Below, one piece after another: positions 45,936-56,120 of a DNA stretch of 64,000 nucleotides (the stretch's first letter is position 1; each line of letters begins with the position of its first letter). This DNA is from Cynocephalus volans. Taxonomy: Eukaryota > Chordata > Mammalia > Dermoptera > Cynocephalidae. Where the stretch lies: contig NC_084472.1 in assembly GCF_027409185.1 (NCBI RefSeq), forward strand, positions 47,169,427-47,233,426. The letters run 5' to 3'. The position numbers were made by a program, and so were the translations under genes. The notes under the pieces are model-generated. The model worked only from the letters and a program-made list of their open reading frames with translations. It had not been told where the DNA came from and made no database searches.

Positions 45936-47361
45936 GTTTCTCATTCCCGTCCTCTTTGTCCTTCTAGAGAGAGGGATGGTGTACTGTCCATTTGTTTCCC
46001 TTGCAGTGCCTTCATAAAAGGCTTGCACGTGAAAGACACAGAGTAAAGTCTGTGATTATAACAAATGAGCATATTGATAAATGAATGAATGAAAGTCTCT
46101 CTCCCTGTTTTCAGGGAAGGGTAAAAGGAGGAATATAGTCAGGCATAGGAACTGGGGTAGATAAGAGAGCTAAAGAAGGGCTTTTCACTTGAGTCTCGAA
46201 GTCTCTGATATGAAGGATAATGAGCTTGGGAGATCCAGATCTGGAATAGTGGGTTGGTTCTGCCCACTGGGCTACAGGAAGGCCATTACTAGACTTCTCT
46301 TCCAGGACAAAATCTATTGATCAGGGAAATAGGCAGTTTGTCTGATTTCAAGCCCTTGTCTGGGGCTCCTCTGGCTGCTCCCTGGATGCCTAGCCCTTCC
46401 TAATGGTAAGCCTCACTGCTCCTTGCTTTTAGCAACGCCTTTTTACAGTACTTGCCTTAAACTCAGGCGGGAGGAGTACCTGCTGTGAGCACTGCACATA
46501 AGAGGGCTCCACAAATTACAAACACAAAAAAGTACAAAAATTTTAAAGACACTTGGTTACCTCTGTCATTCAGGATCCAGCATGACTTATAATTCTAAAC
46601 ATCTTCTCTTTTGATTTTCACTGTTCTGGACCTAGGGGGAAAGTTTTTCCACATTTCTTGCACCATGTCTTCAAGACCAAAAGAGACTGCAAAGGAATAT
46701 TTGATGGTTTATTAGTTGTGATGTGGCTAGTGTCATAGATTCTGTTTTGGCATGCAAGAAGGATTTGAGCAGAGGTGTTTAGGTAAGAGAAGTGATAAAA
46801 ATTTGTCAAATCCTTTCTCTCAGACAGCATGAATGCAATAAATTCTTGCACAGTGAACCATTATTTCCCAGGAGTGCCAAGCGTCTGTTTTCTTACCTCT
46901 ATTCATGTTCTAATCTGTAGATCCAGAAGTACTCAAGGGTTAACACAAATATCTTTAAGCGATACTTTACAAGATTGAACAATTTATATGTTAAAGTTGT
47001 TCTAATTAAGTTTAGATATGATGTGCGTGAGGCATGATAGCAATTTTTTACATTACTCTGTGGGTGTATAGATTGCTTTAAGTAAAAGTGTAAATTATGA
47101 CATGTTGTAGTGAATTGTATATTGAAATTAAAATATTTTGTGGTACTTCTTTATATGGTGATTTATCTCTGTGATCCATGCAATATCAAACATGATTTAT
47201 ACAGTTCATTGTTCATTTCTGAATCTAGCTATTGCTTTGAAATTGATAATTCCATCTACAAAGTGCAAGTGCAAGGTTAGCACCTCGTGAATGTAGGAGT
47301 GAGAGAGCACCTCTTTAAATTTTGCACTCTAGGGGCCTTACTTGCCTCCCGCTAGTCCCAG
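45936..47361. other. no recognisable gene
   Basis: Contains a possible L2 tail (about 45960-46095, ending 'gataaatgaatgaatgaaag'). Otherwise unique and AT-rich toward 47200. The 77-codon minus frame 46618-46851 has no support. Confidence 0.4.
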
Positions 47362-47575
47362 CCCTGCTTTAAAGAGCCAGCTAGTAAATATTTCTTGTTT
47401 TGCAGTCCACACAGTTTCTGTTCGAACTACTCAACTTTGCCAAGATAGCACGGAAGCACCCATTGACAGTATATGAGTGAGTGGGTGTGGCCTTGTTCCA
47501 ATAAAACTTTATTTCTCCAAACAGGCAACTAGCCTGATTTGGTCCATGGGTCATAGTTTGCTGATTCCTGGTTTA
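47362..47575 (+). mobile_element. non-autonomous DNA transposon (hAT-type, unnamed)
   Basis: A diverged copy of a common mammalian MITE whose landmarks are 'agccagctagtaaatatttc', 'gaactactcaactttgccaa', 'gtgtggccttgttccaataa', 'aactttatttctccaaacag' and 'tttgctgattcctggttt'. I recognise the family from its text but do not trust my memory of its name. It includes an AATAAA word. Confidence 0.65.
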
Positions 47576-48153
47576 AACAACAAGGTTTCTTTTTCATGCC
47601 ATCTATCTATTGTGGGTCACTGTGGTTTCCCCTCCCCCCATTTCTTCTTTCTGAAACCCAGGTGGATGGAACTGCCATCATCTGGATTGTTGGTTGATGC
47701 TGTGAAAGAGGAAAGGGGCTTATCACTTGCCTTAAGAATTAAGTGCTCAGAGCCCAAAGGTATGCACAGTATTTCAGCTCATAACATTTAAAATAATTAT
47801 TAAAATGGATAATAGTTTATGTTTGTATATATATATTTAATTACTTATTCTTTATCTTCAAATAATATTATACTATTCCACATGTAGTATAATAAACTGA
47901 AATTATTTTATTTCCAATTGCCCACTTTCTTAATTTTGCTATTCTTGTCATGCATTTTATTTTTACGTATTCTGTATACACAAACACATTGATATTTTTT
48001 GTCTTAGTCAATTATCTTTTAGAGTGATTAAAAATAAAAAGATAAGTCTTCTTTATATAAATTCTTTTGAAATATTCACAATGATTTTATTTTTTGTATA
48101 GATTCAGATCTCTGCAGTGTAGATTTCCTGATAAGAAAAAACTTTAAAAGTTT

Positions 48154-48181
48154 TGTAAAAAAAAAAAAAAAAAAAAAAAAA
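48154..48181. repeat. poly(A) tract
   Basis: About 26 consecutive A residues preceded by 'agttttgt'. It lies just before an antisense L1-like block, so it is not that element's tail. A retroposed tail without a recognisable body, or simple slippage, are both possible. Confidence 0.9.
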
Positions 48182-48189
48182 GGCTACTC

Positions 48190-49480
48190 ATTTTTAAAAC
48201 CTATTCTTACTGAGTTCGGAATTCTTTCTGCACATTAAAGAAATTATTATCTTGCCTTATGGCTTGCATAAATTTCGATAAGAAGTCTGCTGTATTCTTA
48301 TGTTTGTCTCTTCTTTTGTGTTTTTTAGTCTTCTGCCTGCCTTCAATATTTTCTTTTTATCTTTGGCTTTCAGCAATTTGAATATAAGGATTTAAGTTTT
48401 TGTTTGTGTTGATATTTATCTGGCTTATGCTTCCCTGAGCTTCCAGAAAATGTTTAGCCATAATTCCTTCAAATATTTTTTATTCCACATATTTTTTCTC
48501 TTCTCCTGGAATTCCAATCACACGTGTGAATATTTGACGTTGTCCCTCAGCACTTAGAGACTCTGTTCTATTTCTCCTCATACTGTTTTCTCTTCCTTTT
48601 TTAGTATGTGTAGATTCTATTGAACTTACAGTTTCAAATTCACTGGTTTTTCCACCCTCTGTTGTGTTTAGTCTGCTGATGAGCTTGTGGAAGGCATTCT
48701 TAATCTTTAGTACTGTGGGAATTTTTTTTTATGCCTATCATTTTCATTTTACTCCTTTTTTTAGTTTTCATCTCTGCTAAAATTTCCCATTTACTCATAC
48801 ATGTCATCCATCTTTTTCACTAACATCTTAATAAGTTAATTATATTAATTATTCTTTTAAATTTAATGTTTACGAGTTCCAACATCTGGGTCATCTCTCA
48901 GTCTGGCTCTTTTAATTTTTTCTTCACAGTGAACTGTTTGTATTTGTTTCATTGTGTCTCACAATAGAAATGCTGGCTATTTTGTGTAGAACAGCAGAGA
49001 CGGGGGTAAAAAAAAATGTATCTCTGGACTGGGCACATCTTTTCCTCTGCAAGGCTGTTATTATAAAATGTTGACTAAATTTAGTCAGTAGTTGAACTGG
49101 ATTTGGGTTTTGTCATTGCTATGCTTACCTTCAGAGCACCAGTGACTTCAGTTTTCTCAGTCCTTATTTGGTACTTATGGTGAGGGTTTTCCTCAGTGTT
49201 TCTGATTAACTCTCAGCTTTAGTCTTCTCCTGTACTCTTTTAACTAATAGAAGAGCTGTACTCCTGACCTTCCTCTGCTGGGAGACTGATGTTGGTTATC
49301 ACTTAGTGCTTGCTATCCTGGTGGTTTGGGTCCGGAAGGCTTCTTGGTTATCCTGGCTCAGACTCAGTCTACCACCACTGAGCTGTCTTAAAGAATCAGA
49401 GCCCTCTGGCTCAGGAATTTTCTAAATGTTGACATACATGTTCTCTAAAGCCATCTTTATTGTAGGATAGAAAATTCAGC
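48190..49480 (-). mobile_element. ancient L1 or HAL1, 5'-half region, antisense
   Basis: A long antisense stretch with 'gcttgcataaatttcgataa' and 'gaagtctgctgtattcttat', 'tttatctggcttatgcttcc', 'ctgagcttccagaaaatgtt', 'tagccataattccttcaaat', 'cttctcctggaattccaatc' and 'gtccctcagcacttagagac', followed by 'cacaatagaaatgctggcta'. These are landmarks of old L1/HAL1 ORF1-region sequence. No frame is open, so the element is long dead. Confidence 0.65.
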
Positions 49481-49716
49481 CCTCAAACCACCTTCCTGTA
49501 GTGCCTTCTTTTATATCTGAAGCAGAAAGTTCATCTCACTAGGTACATAGAAAGTGTGTGTATGAGTGAGTGTGCAGACAAGAGCAGTAATGCCAACTAT
49601 GGTATGGGAATTGATTCCCACCTCTCTTTTGACCTATATAAAATTTATTCATCCTTTAAGATATAGCTCAAATTTTACCTTATTGAAAGAAAGCTTTCTT
49701 GATCAATTTTAGTCCC

Positions 49717-50137
49717 TGTATTAGTTCATTTTCTGTTGCTTATAACAGAATACCTGAAACTGTGTAATTTATAAGAAAAAAAAAATTGTTTCTTACAGTT
49801 TTGGAGGCTGGGAAGTCCAAAGTCCAGGGGGCACATCGGGTGAGGGCCTTCTTGGTGGGGGTTCTCAGCAGGGTCCTGAGGCAATGTGGGTTATCACATG
49901 GTGAGAGCTAAGCAAGAGCACTCGTTAACTTGCTCACTTGCTCCCCTTATAAAGCCACCAGTCCACAGCCATAATAACCCATTAAACTATTAGCCCACTA
50001 CTCCATGAATGAATTAATCTGGTCATGAGAGCGTAGTCCTCATGATTCAATTGCATCTTAAAGGACCTCCCTTTCCACACTGCCACACTGGGAATCAAGC
50101 TCCAACATGAGCTTAGGGGAACATTCAACCCATAGCA
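49717..50137 (-). mobile_element. MaLR (MST/MLT1-type) solo LTR, antisense
   Basis: Plus strand TGTATTAGTTCATTTTCTGT to 'cattcaacccatagca', about 421 bp, complete. It matches the copies at 2282 and 15713 block for block ('gaggctgggaagtccaaagt', 'tgagggccttcttggtgggg', 'gggtcctgaggcaatgtggg'). It may sit inside an L2 remnant (49640-49716, 'ctttaagatatagctcaaat'). Confidence 0.9.
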
Positions 50138-50354
50138 GTTCTATTTATGAACTCCTATAATACTTATATATTACTCAAGTGATTTTGTTTGGTAAATTAA
50201 TAGAAATTGACTTTTCAAGGAATTTCATCTTTTTATCATTACATCCTCAGCAACTGAACATTAGAAACATAGGAAGCATAAATACCTTTAAAGCTTACTT
50301 TGGTTGAGATTTTTAATCTTCTTAAAGATAAGGACAATATCTTTTAATTCATTT

Positions 50355-50460
50355 TCATATAAGTATCTATTGACAAATGACTGTTACAAGCATTTTTCTA
50401 GACACTAGGGATATAGCACTGAATGAAATAGATTTTTTTTGTTCTCAAGGAGCTGAAGAC
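50355..50460 (-). repeat. L2 3'-region fragment, antisense
   Basis: 'atctattgacaaatgactgt', 'tttctagacactagggatat', 'agcactgaatgaaatagatt' and 'ctcaaggagctgaagacact' follow antisense L2. Confidence 0.65.
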
Positions 50461-51424
50461 ACTTGATAAACAGAAACATTTAAATGGTGATATATTCTGT
50501 GAAGAAAAATAAAGCAGGGTGAGGGGTCTAGATAGTGACTGAGCAGGGTGTGTCTTATTTTGTACAATGAAAGCTTCTATGAATAAGTGGCATGTGAACA
50601 GAGAGCTGGTGAAAATGGAGCAAGCCATGGAGACTTCTAGAAGGTGGTTCCCATGGTAATATCGCACAATTCTGCATATATTGTTTGATAAAATATTGCA
50701 TTATAGTCAACTCATGTATATTAATAGATTAGAAAGGTTATGATTATGTTACCTCTGTTTGCTTGTGATTAGGGATTTGAGATAGTTTGTGGTAAGGAAA
50801 CACACTTTTCCTATTTCTAGAAACTAGAGACAATAGACATGAACTTGTACTTAGGAGGCTGATCTTATTAATAGCACTCCCAGTGAGCAAGCCTTTACTT
50901 TTTTTTAAAAAATGAGATTATCTCAGAGGTAAAGAGATAGTTCATGCCACACTGAATTCAAATGGAGAAAGTGGTAGAATGAGAGAAAGGGGCTCAGTCT
51001 AGGATAGATAGATAGATAGAGGTAGGCAGCATCATAGCAGAAAGTAAAGTAAGCAGAAGACTTGCTTTGAAGCCAGAAAACAAGAAAATAAGACTCAAAG
51101 AGACAGTGGGCACAAAGGTATGATAGCTAGCTCATCAAGGAAACAAGGGTACAAGGTTACAGGAGTCTTTACAGGGTAAGGCAGTTGAAGAGAACCAATC
51201 ATTACAATGGGGACAATAAAATCAAAGGCATAGGTGGACCTAGTTCTCCTGAGCCAGTGGAATGTCATTGTTGCACTAGTTCCCTGAGTGAGGAGGAATG
51301 TTAAGAAGTTTTATTGCAGATACAGTAGTACAAGCTCTTTTAGTTATGCATGTTTTATTTAAGTTCATATTTTATTAATTCTCATTTCATTAAGAAAATA
51401 GAGAATAGTATGTTTAGTAGATAA
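50461..51424. other. no gene; short (GATA)n run
   Basis: A (GATA)n run of four to five units lies at 51003-51020. The 89-codon minus frame 50398-50667 overlaps L2 and is not a gene. Otherwise nothing is recognised. Confidence 0.45.
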
Positions 51425-51625
51425 TAGCACTGACTCTGAAGCCAGACTGCCTGGGTTAGAAGCTTGGCTCTTCCCCTATCTACTTTTAAATTTGGCAAGT
51501 TACTCCATTTCTCAGTGTCTCAGTTTCCTCAGCTGTAAAATGGGACCAAAATAACACAGATGTCCTAAGGTTGTAATGAGGATTAAATTAATTAAAATAG
51601 CTAAAGTCTTTAGATAATATTGGTA
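51425..51625 (+). repeat. MIR SINE
   Basis: One of the best-preserved MIRs here: 'gaagccagactgcctgggtt', 'agaagcttggctcttcccct', 'tggcaagttactccatttct', 'ctcagtttcctcagctgtaa' and 'aaatgggaccaaaataacac'. Confidence 0.9.
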
Positions 51626-51954
51626 TTATTTATATTAATCCCTTGTGATTATATTCCAGTTTAGGAAGCTTACATGATATTGGTTGGCATGATACCTAAG
51701 TTTGCATGAGCCTTATTATCCTTGTTCACTGCATTGACATCCAGAATAAGAATGACAACCTGTTTGAATCTTCCTGTATGTAATGACTGGATATAAAGGG
51801 GACTGAGTTATAACCATTGTTTTTAAATGAGGAACGACTACAATTGCACAATTATAACTTCACCATTACCTACTAAAATATCTCAGTGGTCTCAGGCTGC
51901 CTGAAACTTGGAATGATAAAGGTGTTATTAAAAAATAAAAGAAGCTCTGCCAGG

Positions 51955-52065
51955 TTGGAGACACGATGTCTATCTTGATTGTTATTGTAGCTCAGCACCT
52001 AGAGTAGTGTCAGGTTTAGTATAGAAGCTCAATAAAAATTTGTTAAAAGAATTAATTAATGTGTA
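51955..52065 (+). repeat. L2 3' end
   Basis: 'gtagctcagcacctagagta', 'gtgtcaggtttagtatagaa' and 'gctcaataaaaatttgttaa' are an L2 tail in sense orientation. Confidence 0.7.
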
Positions 52066-52998
52066 TATTAACCAATGTACCAAAACTTAGAAATCCAATA
52101 GTCATCTTAACATAAGCTATATGTAGCCCTAGTAATGTCAGAATGATGCTAAGATCCAGATTTTGAAACATAAGACAGAACTAATTATATTTAAATCAAG
52201 AAAAACTGTGATGCCTAAGTGCTATCACTTGACTTTGATTTTTAATCTTATTCACCAAACTTGGATTATTATAATTAATTGATGTTTTTAAGAAACTAAA
52301 TTGTCCCTCAAATATAAAAATCGATCTTCTGAGGGGTTACTTAAGCATATGTATTTTGGGCATGAGATCTAAATTAGATTTCACAGAGCTGGAATTTAAA
52401 AACTGTGTGAATGAGGGTGCAGAGTTTTAAAGGAGCCAATTAGAAGAGTTGAAGTCAAAAGCAGTTCCTTGGATATGTAATTTCTAGAATGTTTAAGATG
52501 TCAGTAATGTTATTGTGACACCTTACATTGCATCTCTGAGAAGAACAAATGAGGAGAGGGGTGAATTTAGAGAGAATGAGTAAGTTACTATGCAAAGCAC
52601 TGAAAAACTCTGGGGGCCCTTAAACAAGAAAATATTTGTAAATATTGGTGAATTGAACTTTTCTTCAGTGAATACATTATCCAGCTGAAATCAGCTTTTA
52701 AAATCCATCCCTGGCATTATTTGAGAATGAAGAATTTTATTTCCAGTGTAGTTCCCTGTTTCATGATTTATGTTCAGTCATATTGGCCCTTGGCAGGTTG
52801 ATAGTCTGATCCATTCTCCAGAATTAAATAATCAATTCGATTTTGTAGAGCTGATAACCAGATTGATTGGACAGTAAATGATCAGGCCAAATAGAAATTA
52901 TCACTTGGCATCAACCAATATGACCATTAAAAATGGAATTGACTTTAAAATGTTTAATATAGGGGCTAGTATAGGTATAAACTTAGTACTTATCATCT
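52066..52998. other. no gene; candidate conserved block at 52640-52960
   Basis: The repeat-free stretch 52640-52960 is dense in homeodomain/PBX-like words (ataatcaattcgat, agattgattgg, cagtaaatgatc, ccattaaaaatgg). This resembles known vertebrate conserved non-coding elements in texture only; conservation cannot be judged from one sequence. Confidence 0.35.
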
Positions 52999-53172
52999 AG
53001 GGCAGTGGATCTCAAATTTTGGGTGCATCGGACTCACCTGGAGGGTTTGTTAAAGCACATTGCTGGACTCCACCCTTAGGATGTTCGAGGGTGGGGCTGG
53101 AGAATTTACATTTCTAACAAGTTCCCAAATGATGCTGGTTCAGAGATTACCCTTTGAGGATCACTGCTATAA
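52999..53172 (-). mobile_element. MER3-type hAT MITE, antisense
   Basis: 'gcagtggatctcaaattttg', 'catcggactcacctggaggg', 'ttgttaaagcacattgctgg', 'actccacccttaggatgttc' (with 'gagaatttacatttctaac') and 'gatgctggttcagagattac' follow MER3 antisense over most of its length. Confidence 0.82.
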
Positions 53173-53676
53173 GAAAAATAATCTCTGTGTTACGTGAGTT
53201 TAACGTAATAAACAGATAGAGGTTCTAACAATTTTTTTTCAGGTAAGAGATTAGAGCTAGGGTTATATGTAGATACAGACTGAGGAATGTGGAATATGTA
53301 ACATTTATACCCCAACATCTTGAATAACAGGTAGCAAACTCTTTCAGCAATTATATCCCCAAACTCTTGTTTCATAACCAAAAATTCCTGTTGACTGAAC
53401 ATAAGATAGAGCACATTTCAAATAAGACATCTGGACAATGTAAGTTATTGGTAAAGAGGAATTCAGTTTTAGAAAAATAAATCAGCAATTAATAAGTATA
53501 TGCAATAAATAATGCACATTTGTTCATTTGATAAAGTATTTGACTGGCAAAAACAAATGCAATGCACTGAGAATTTCAAAGCCTTGTCCTTGCAATAGAG
53601 AAGCCTGCAATCTAGATTTTTTTTGATTGTTTCAGACATTAGCAGTGATCAGCCTTGAGAAGCCATGCATATTAGG
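53173..53676. other. no recognisable feature
   Basis: AT-rich, with a 74-codon minus frame (53190-53414) that has no domain. Confidence 0.45.
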
Positions 53677-54420
53677 GCCAGAGTCGGTGGCACTGAGTCT
53701 CTTTTACAGAAGAGAGGCAAGTAGACGCTGGGACTTATGTGACCGGCCAGACTTTGTGGAAGAACCAATGTGGCTGTCATGCAATACCAATCAATGGTGA
53801 CACCAACTTAAACCAGTAATTGAGGGGTGTCTGGTCAGTTTCTGCTTCTTCACATGTTTTGTGAGAAATATTTCCAGAGAACTGAAGAGGGTTAATTTAG
53901 ATGCTGAGAGGCTGGCACAATTTCTGAGCAGATTAACAGCACACAAATTTTGGTGTAACTAACCGGTGTTTGTTCCTGCTTACAAAAGCTGTGTTTCTAC
54001 AACTGGGGCAGAGACCAAAAGGACTGAAAGAAGTTAATTAGTTTAATTTGCCAAAGCTTGTCATCTGTTCCTACGACTAGAGAACAGGATAAACCCAATG
54101 AATATACATCTGTGCACATATGTAAAAGATTGTGATTATGATTAATGTAACTACCCATTTTCCAATATCAAAGCTTTGGTTAAATAAATGGTTAGCTGCA
54201 AATGGAACACAGGTCAGGAATTTTATGGTGAAAAGTGAGAGATGGAAATGTTTGTACCCATATTACTGGTTCTCTTAGCCATGGTTTGTTGTCTTGAAAA
54301 TCATCTGGGATACTTAAAAACAATACAGATTCTAGGCTCATCCCCAGAGAGTCCTATTCAGAATATAAGGAATATGTGCTGAAAATCTGTATATTTTAAT
54401 CAGTTCACCTAGTGATTTGG
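53677..54420 (+). repeat. first copy of a diverged ~0.75-kb duplicated sequence
   Basis: Homologous over several hundred bases with 60871-61640 in the same orientation. Shared blocks include 'accagtaattgag' / 'accagtaaatgag', 'agtttctgcttcttcacat' / 'agtttctgctgctgcacat', 'ggttaatttagatgctgaga' / 'ggttaattaagatgctgaga', 'aaaagctgtgtttctacaa' / 'caaggctgtgtttttacag'. Both end in a MER5-like segment (here about 54285-54420). By eye 65-75% identity. Either an unnamed ancient repeat family or an old local duplication. Confidence 0.72.
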
Positions 54421-54493
54421 TTGCGTACCTAGGTTTGGAAAATATTGGCAAAAAAATGCACAAGAGATATGCACACAACATTGTAATCAAGAA
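54421..54493 (+). repeat. left copy of a ~75-bp direct repeat flanking the ERVL remnant
   Basis: 'ttgcgtacctaggtttggaa', 'aatattggc', 'gatatgcacacaacattgta' correspond to 55675-55755 on the other side of the ERVL remnant at about 75% identity. Far longer than a retroviral target duplication. Confidence 0.7.
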
Positions 54494-55184
54494 GAGAAAG
54501 TAGAAGTTGGATCATTCAGTATTATCCCTAGTGACCCACTGACAAAATTTTTGCTTCCTGTCCCCATGACTTTATGCTCTTCTGGCCTAGAAGCCTTAGT
54601 TCTAGAGGAAGGAATATTCCCACCAGGAGACACAACAATGATCCTTTGAACTGGAAGTTAAGATTGCCACACAGCCATGCCTCTGAGTCAACAGGCAACA
54701 AAAGGAGTTACTTTGTTGGCTGGGGTGATTGATCTAAACTACCAAGGGGAGATTGGATTATTGCTCCACAATGGAGGTAAAGAAGAGTACGTCTGTAACA
54801 AAGGAGATTCTGTATGGCATCTTTTAGTATTACCATACCCTCTGACTACAGACAATGGAGAACAGCAACCCAATCCAGGCAGGACAACTAATGGCCCAAG
54901 CCCTTCAGGAATGGAGATTTGTTCATTAAGTATTGTTAATTTTACATAATAGTATTTAAATTACAAGGTATCAAGAAAAGAGTAAACATCATTCAAGGAC
55001 TACCTCCTCCTTTGGGGAAGGGATTAGTTTATTTTTGGTTATATTAAGAACAGTTGTATCATGTCAGGTGGGATTATGACCTTGTTATTGTCTTTATTTG
55101 GAGATTAAGTGTGGTTTAAGGAGATACATCTAGGTGCCAAGCTGATGAGGGGTGGATTCATGATAGCCCAATTCAGTAAAGACA
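54494..55184 (+). pseudogene. ERVL internal remnant with dUTPase fragment
   Basis: The reading frame at 54677-54949 (90 codons) resembles the dUTPase-like region at the end of ERVL pol. It holds the core GVIDLNYQGEIGLLLHNGG, corresponding to the conserved dUTPase motif with its catalytic Asp and the beta-hairpin that follows, and further on PNPGRTTNGPSPSG. dUTPase hydrolyses dUTP to dUMP and keeps uracil out of viral DNA. The upstream 180 bases (54494-54676) also read as ERVL but contain stops, and the frame ends after 90 codons, so no active enzyme is possible. The 5' nine-tenths of the provirus are missing. The LTR at 55185 follows directly. Confidence 0.82.
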
Positions 55185-55674
55185 TAAAATTAACTAAGGG
55201 ATGCCCAGATATCTGGGAAAACATTATTTCTGTATGTTTCTGTGAGGCTGTTTCTGGAAGAGATTAGCATTTGAATCAGTAGACCAAGTAAGGGAGATTT
55301 GCTCTCACCAGCATGTGTAGCATTATCTAACCTCTTGAGGGCCTGATAGAATAAAAAGTTGGAGGAAGCATGAATTTGGTGTCTCTGCTTGAGCTGGGAC
55401 ATCCATCTTCTCCTGCCCTCAGACATCAGCACTCCTGGTTCTCAGACATTTGGACTCAGATGAGGATTTATACCACTGGCTCTTGTGGTTCTCAGGCTTT
55501 CGGGCCTGGACAAAAACTACACCACCAGTTTTTCTGGGTCTCCAACTTACAGGTGGCAGCTCCAGATTTCTCAGCCTCCATAATTGTGTGAGCCAATCCT
55601 CAAAATAAATCTTTTTCTGTATATCTCCATATATCCTATTGGTTCTGTTTCTCTGGAGAACCCTGACTAATACA
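55185..55674 (+). mobile_element. ERVL-type 3' LTR
   Basis: 'gtgaggctgtttctggaaga', 'gattagcatttgaatcagta', 'ttgagctgggacatccatct', 'tctcctgccctcagacatca', 'tcagcctccataattgtgtg', AATAAA at about 55604-55609 and the terminal 'tctggagaaccctgactaat' + ACA make this a sense-orientation LTR of the ERVL superfamily. It follows the dUTPase remnant in the expected order (pol end, then 3' LTR). The subfamily name (MLT2-like) and the exact 5' edge are uncertain. Confidence 0.78.
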
Positions 55675-55755
55675 GTTGCATAACCAGGTTTGGAAAATGT
55701 TGGTCAAGATATATAAAAACGATGTGCATGCAACACTATGATACATACTTAGAAG
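55675..55755 (+). repeat. right copy of a ~75-bp direct repeat flanking the ERVL remnant
   Basis: 'gttgcataaccaggtttgga', 'aaatgttgg', 'gatgtgcatgcaacactatg' mirror 54421-54493. It begins immediately after the LTR's terminal CA. Confidence 0.7.
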
Positions 55756-56042
55756 ATTTAAAAGACTTGTAGGTTAGTCAAGAAGCTCACAATCTGATAA
55801 AAAGAATGTGTTCCAAATGTACAAATCAGCAACACTATAAAGCAATGCTTTATTTGGGCAATATTAGTTGGTAGTAACAGTCTGTTTGGAGGAGGAATAC
55901 GTAATATCCCAAGAGTGATCCTTGAGCAGTTGGGTGACCAATTCATTTCCTAGTTGTCACAGTCAGAAGATGGGTAATTGGGGATCTTTAACCTTTTCTG
56001 CAGCAGGGCACAGTGGAGGAGTTACTAGCCTTCATTATTAGA

Positions 56043-56120
56043 CTGGATGGATTTTTAACATACATATATATATGTATGTTAAAAAAATATATATGTATGT
56101 TAATATATATATATATATCG
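56043..56120. repeat. AT-rich repeat with a 34-bp perfect palindrome
   Basis: Bases 56052-56085 are a perfect palindrome centred between 56068 and 56069 (TTTTTAACATACATATAT and its complement). A second half-copy ('atatatgtatgttaa') and a (TA)n run follow. Such sequences can extrude cruciforms and are prone to rearrangement. Confidence 0.93.

Noticed and set aside
48154..48181. Poly(A) as the tail of a processed pseudogene
   Set aside because: No gene-like sequence precedes it and no target duplication is visible; left as low complexity.
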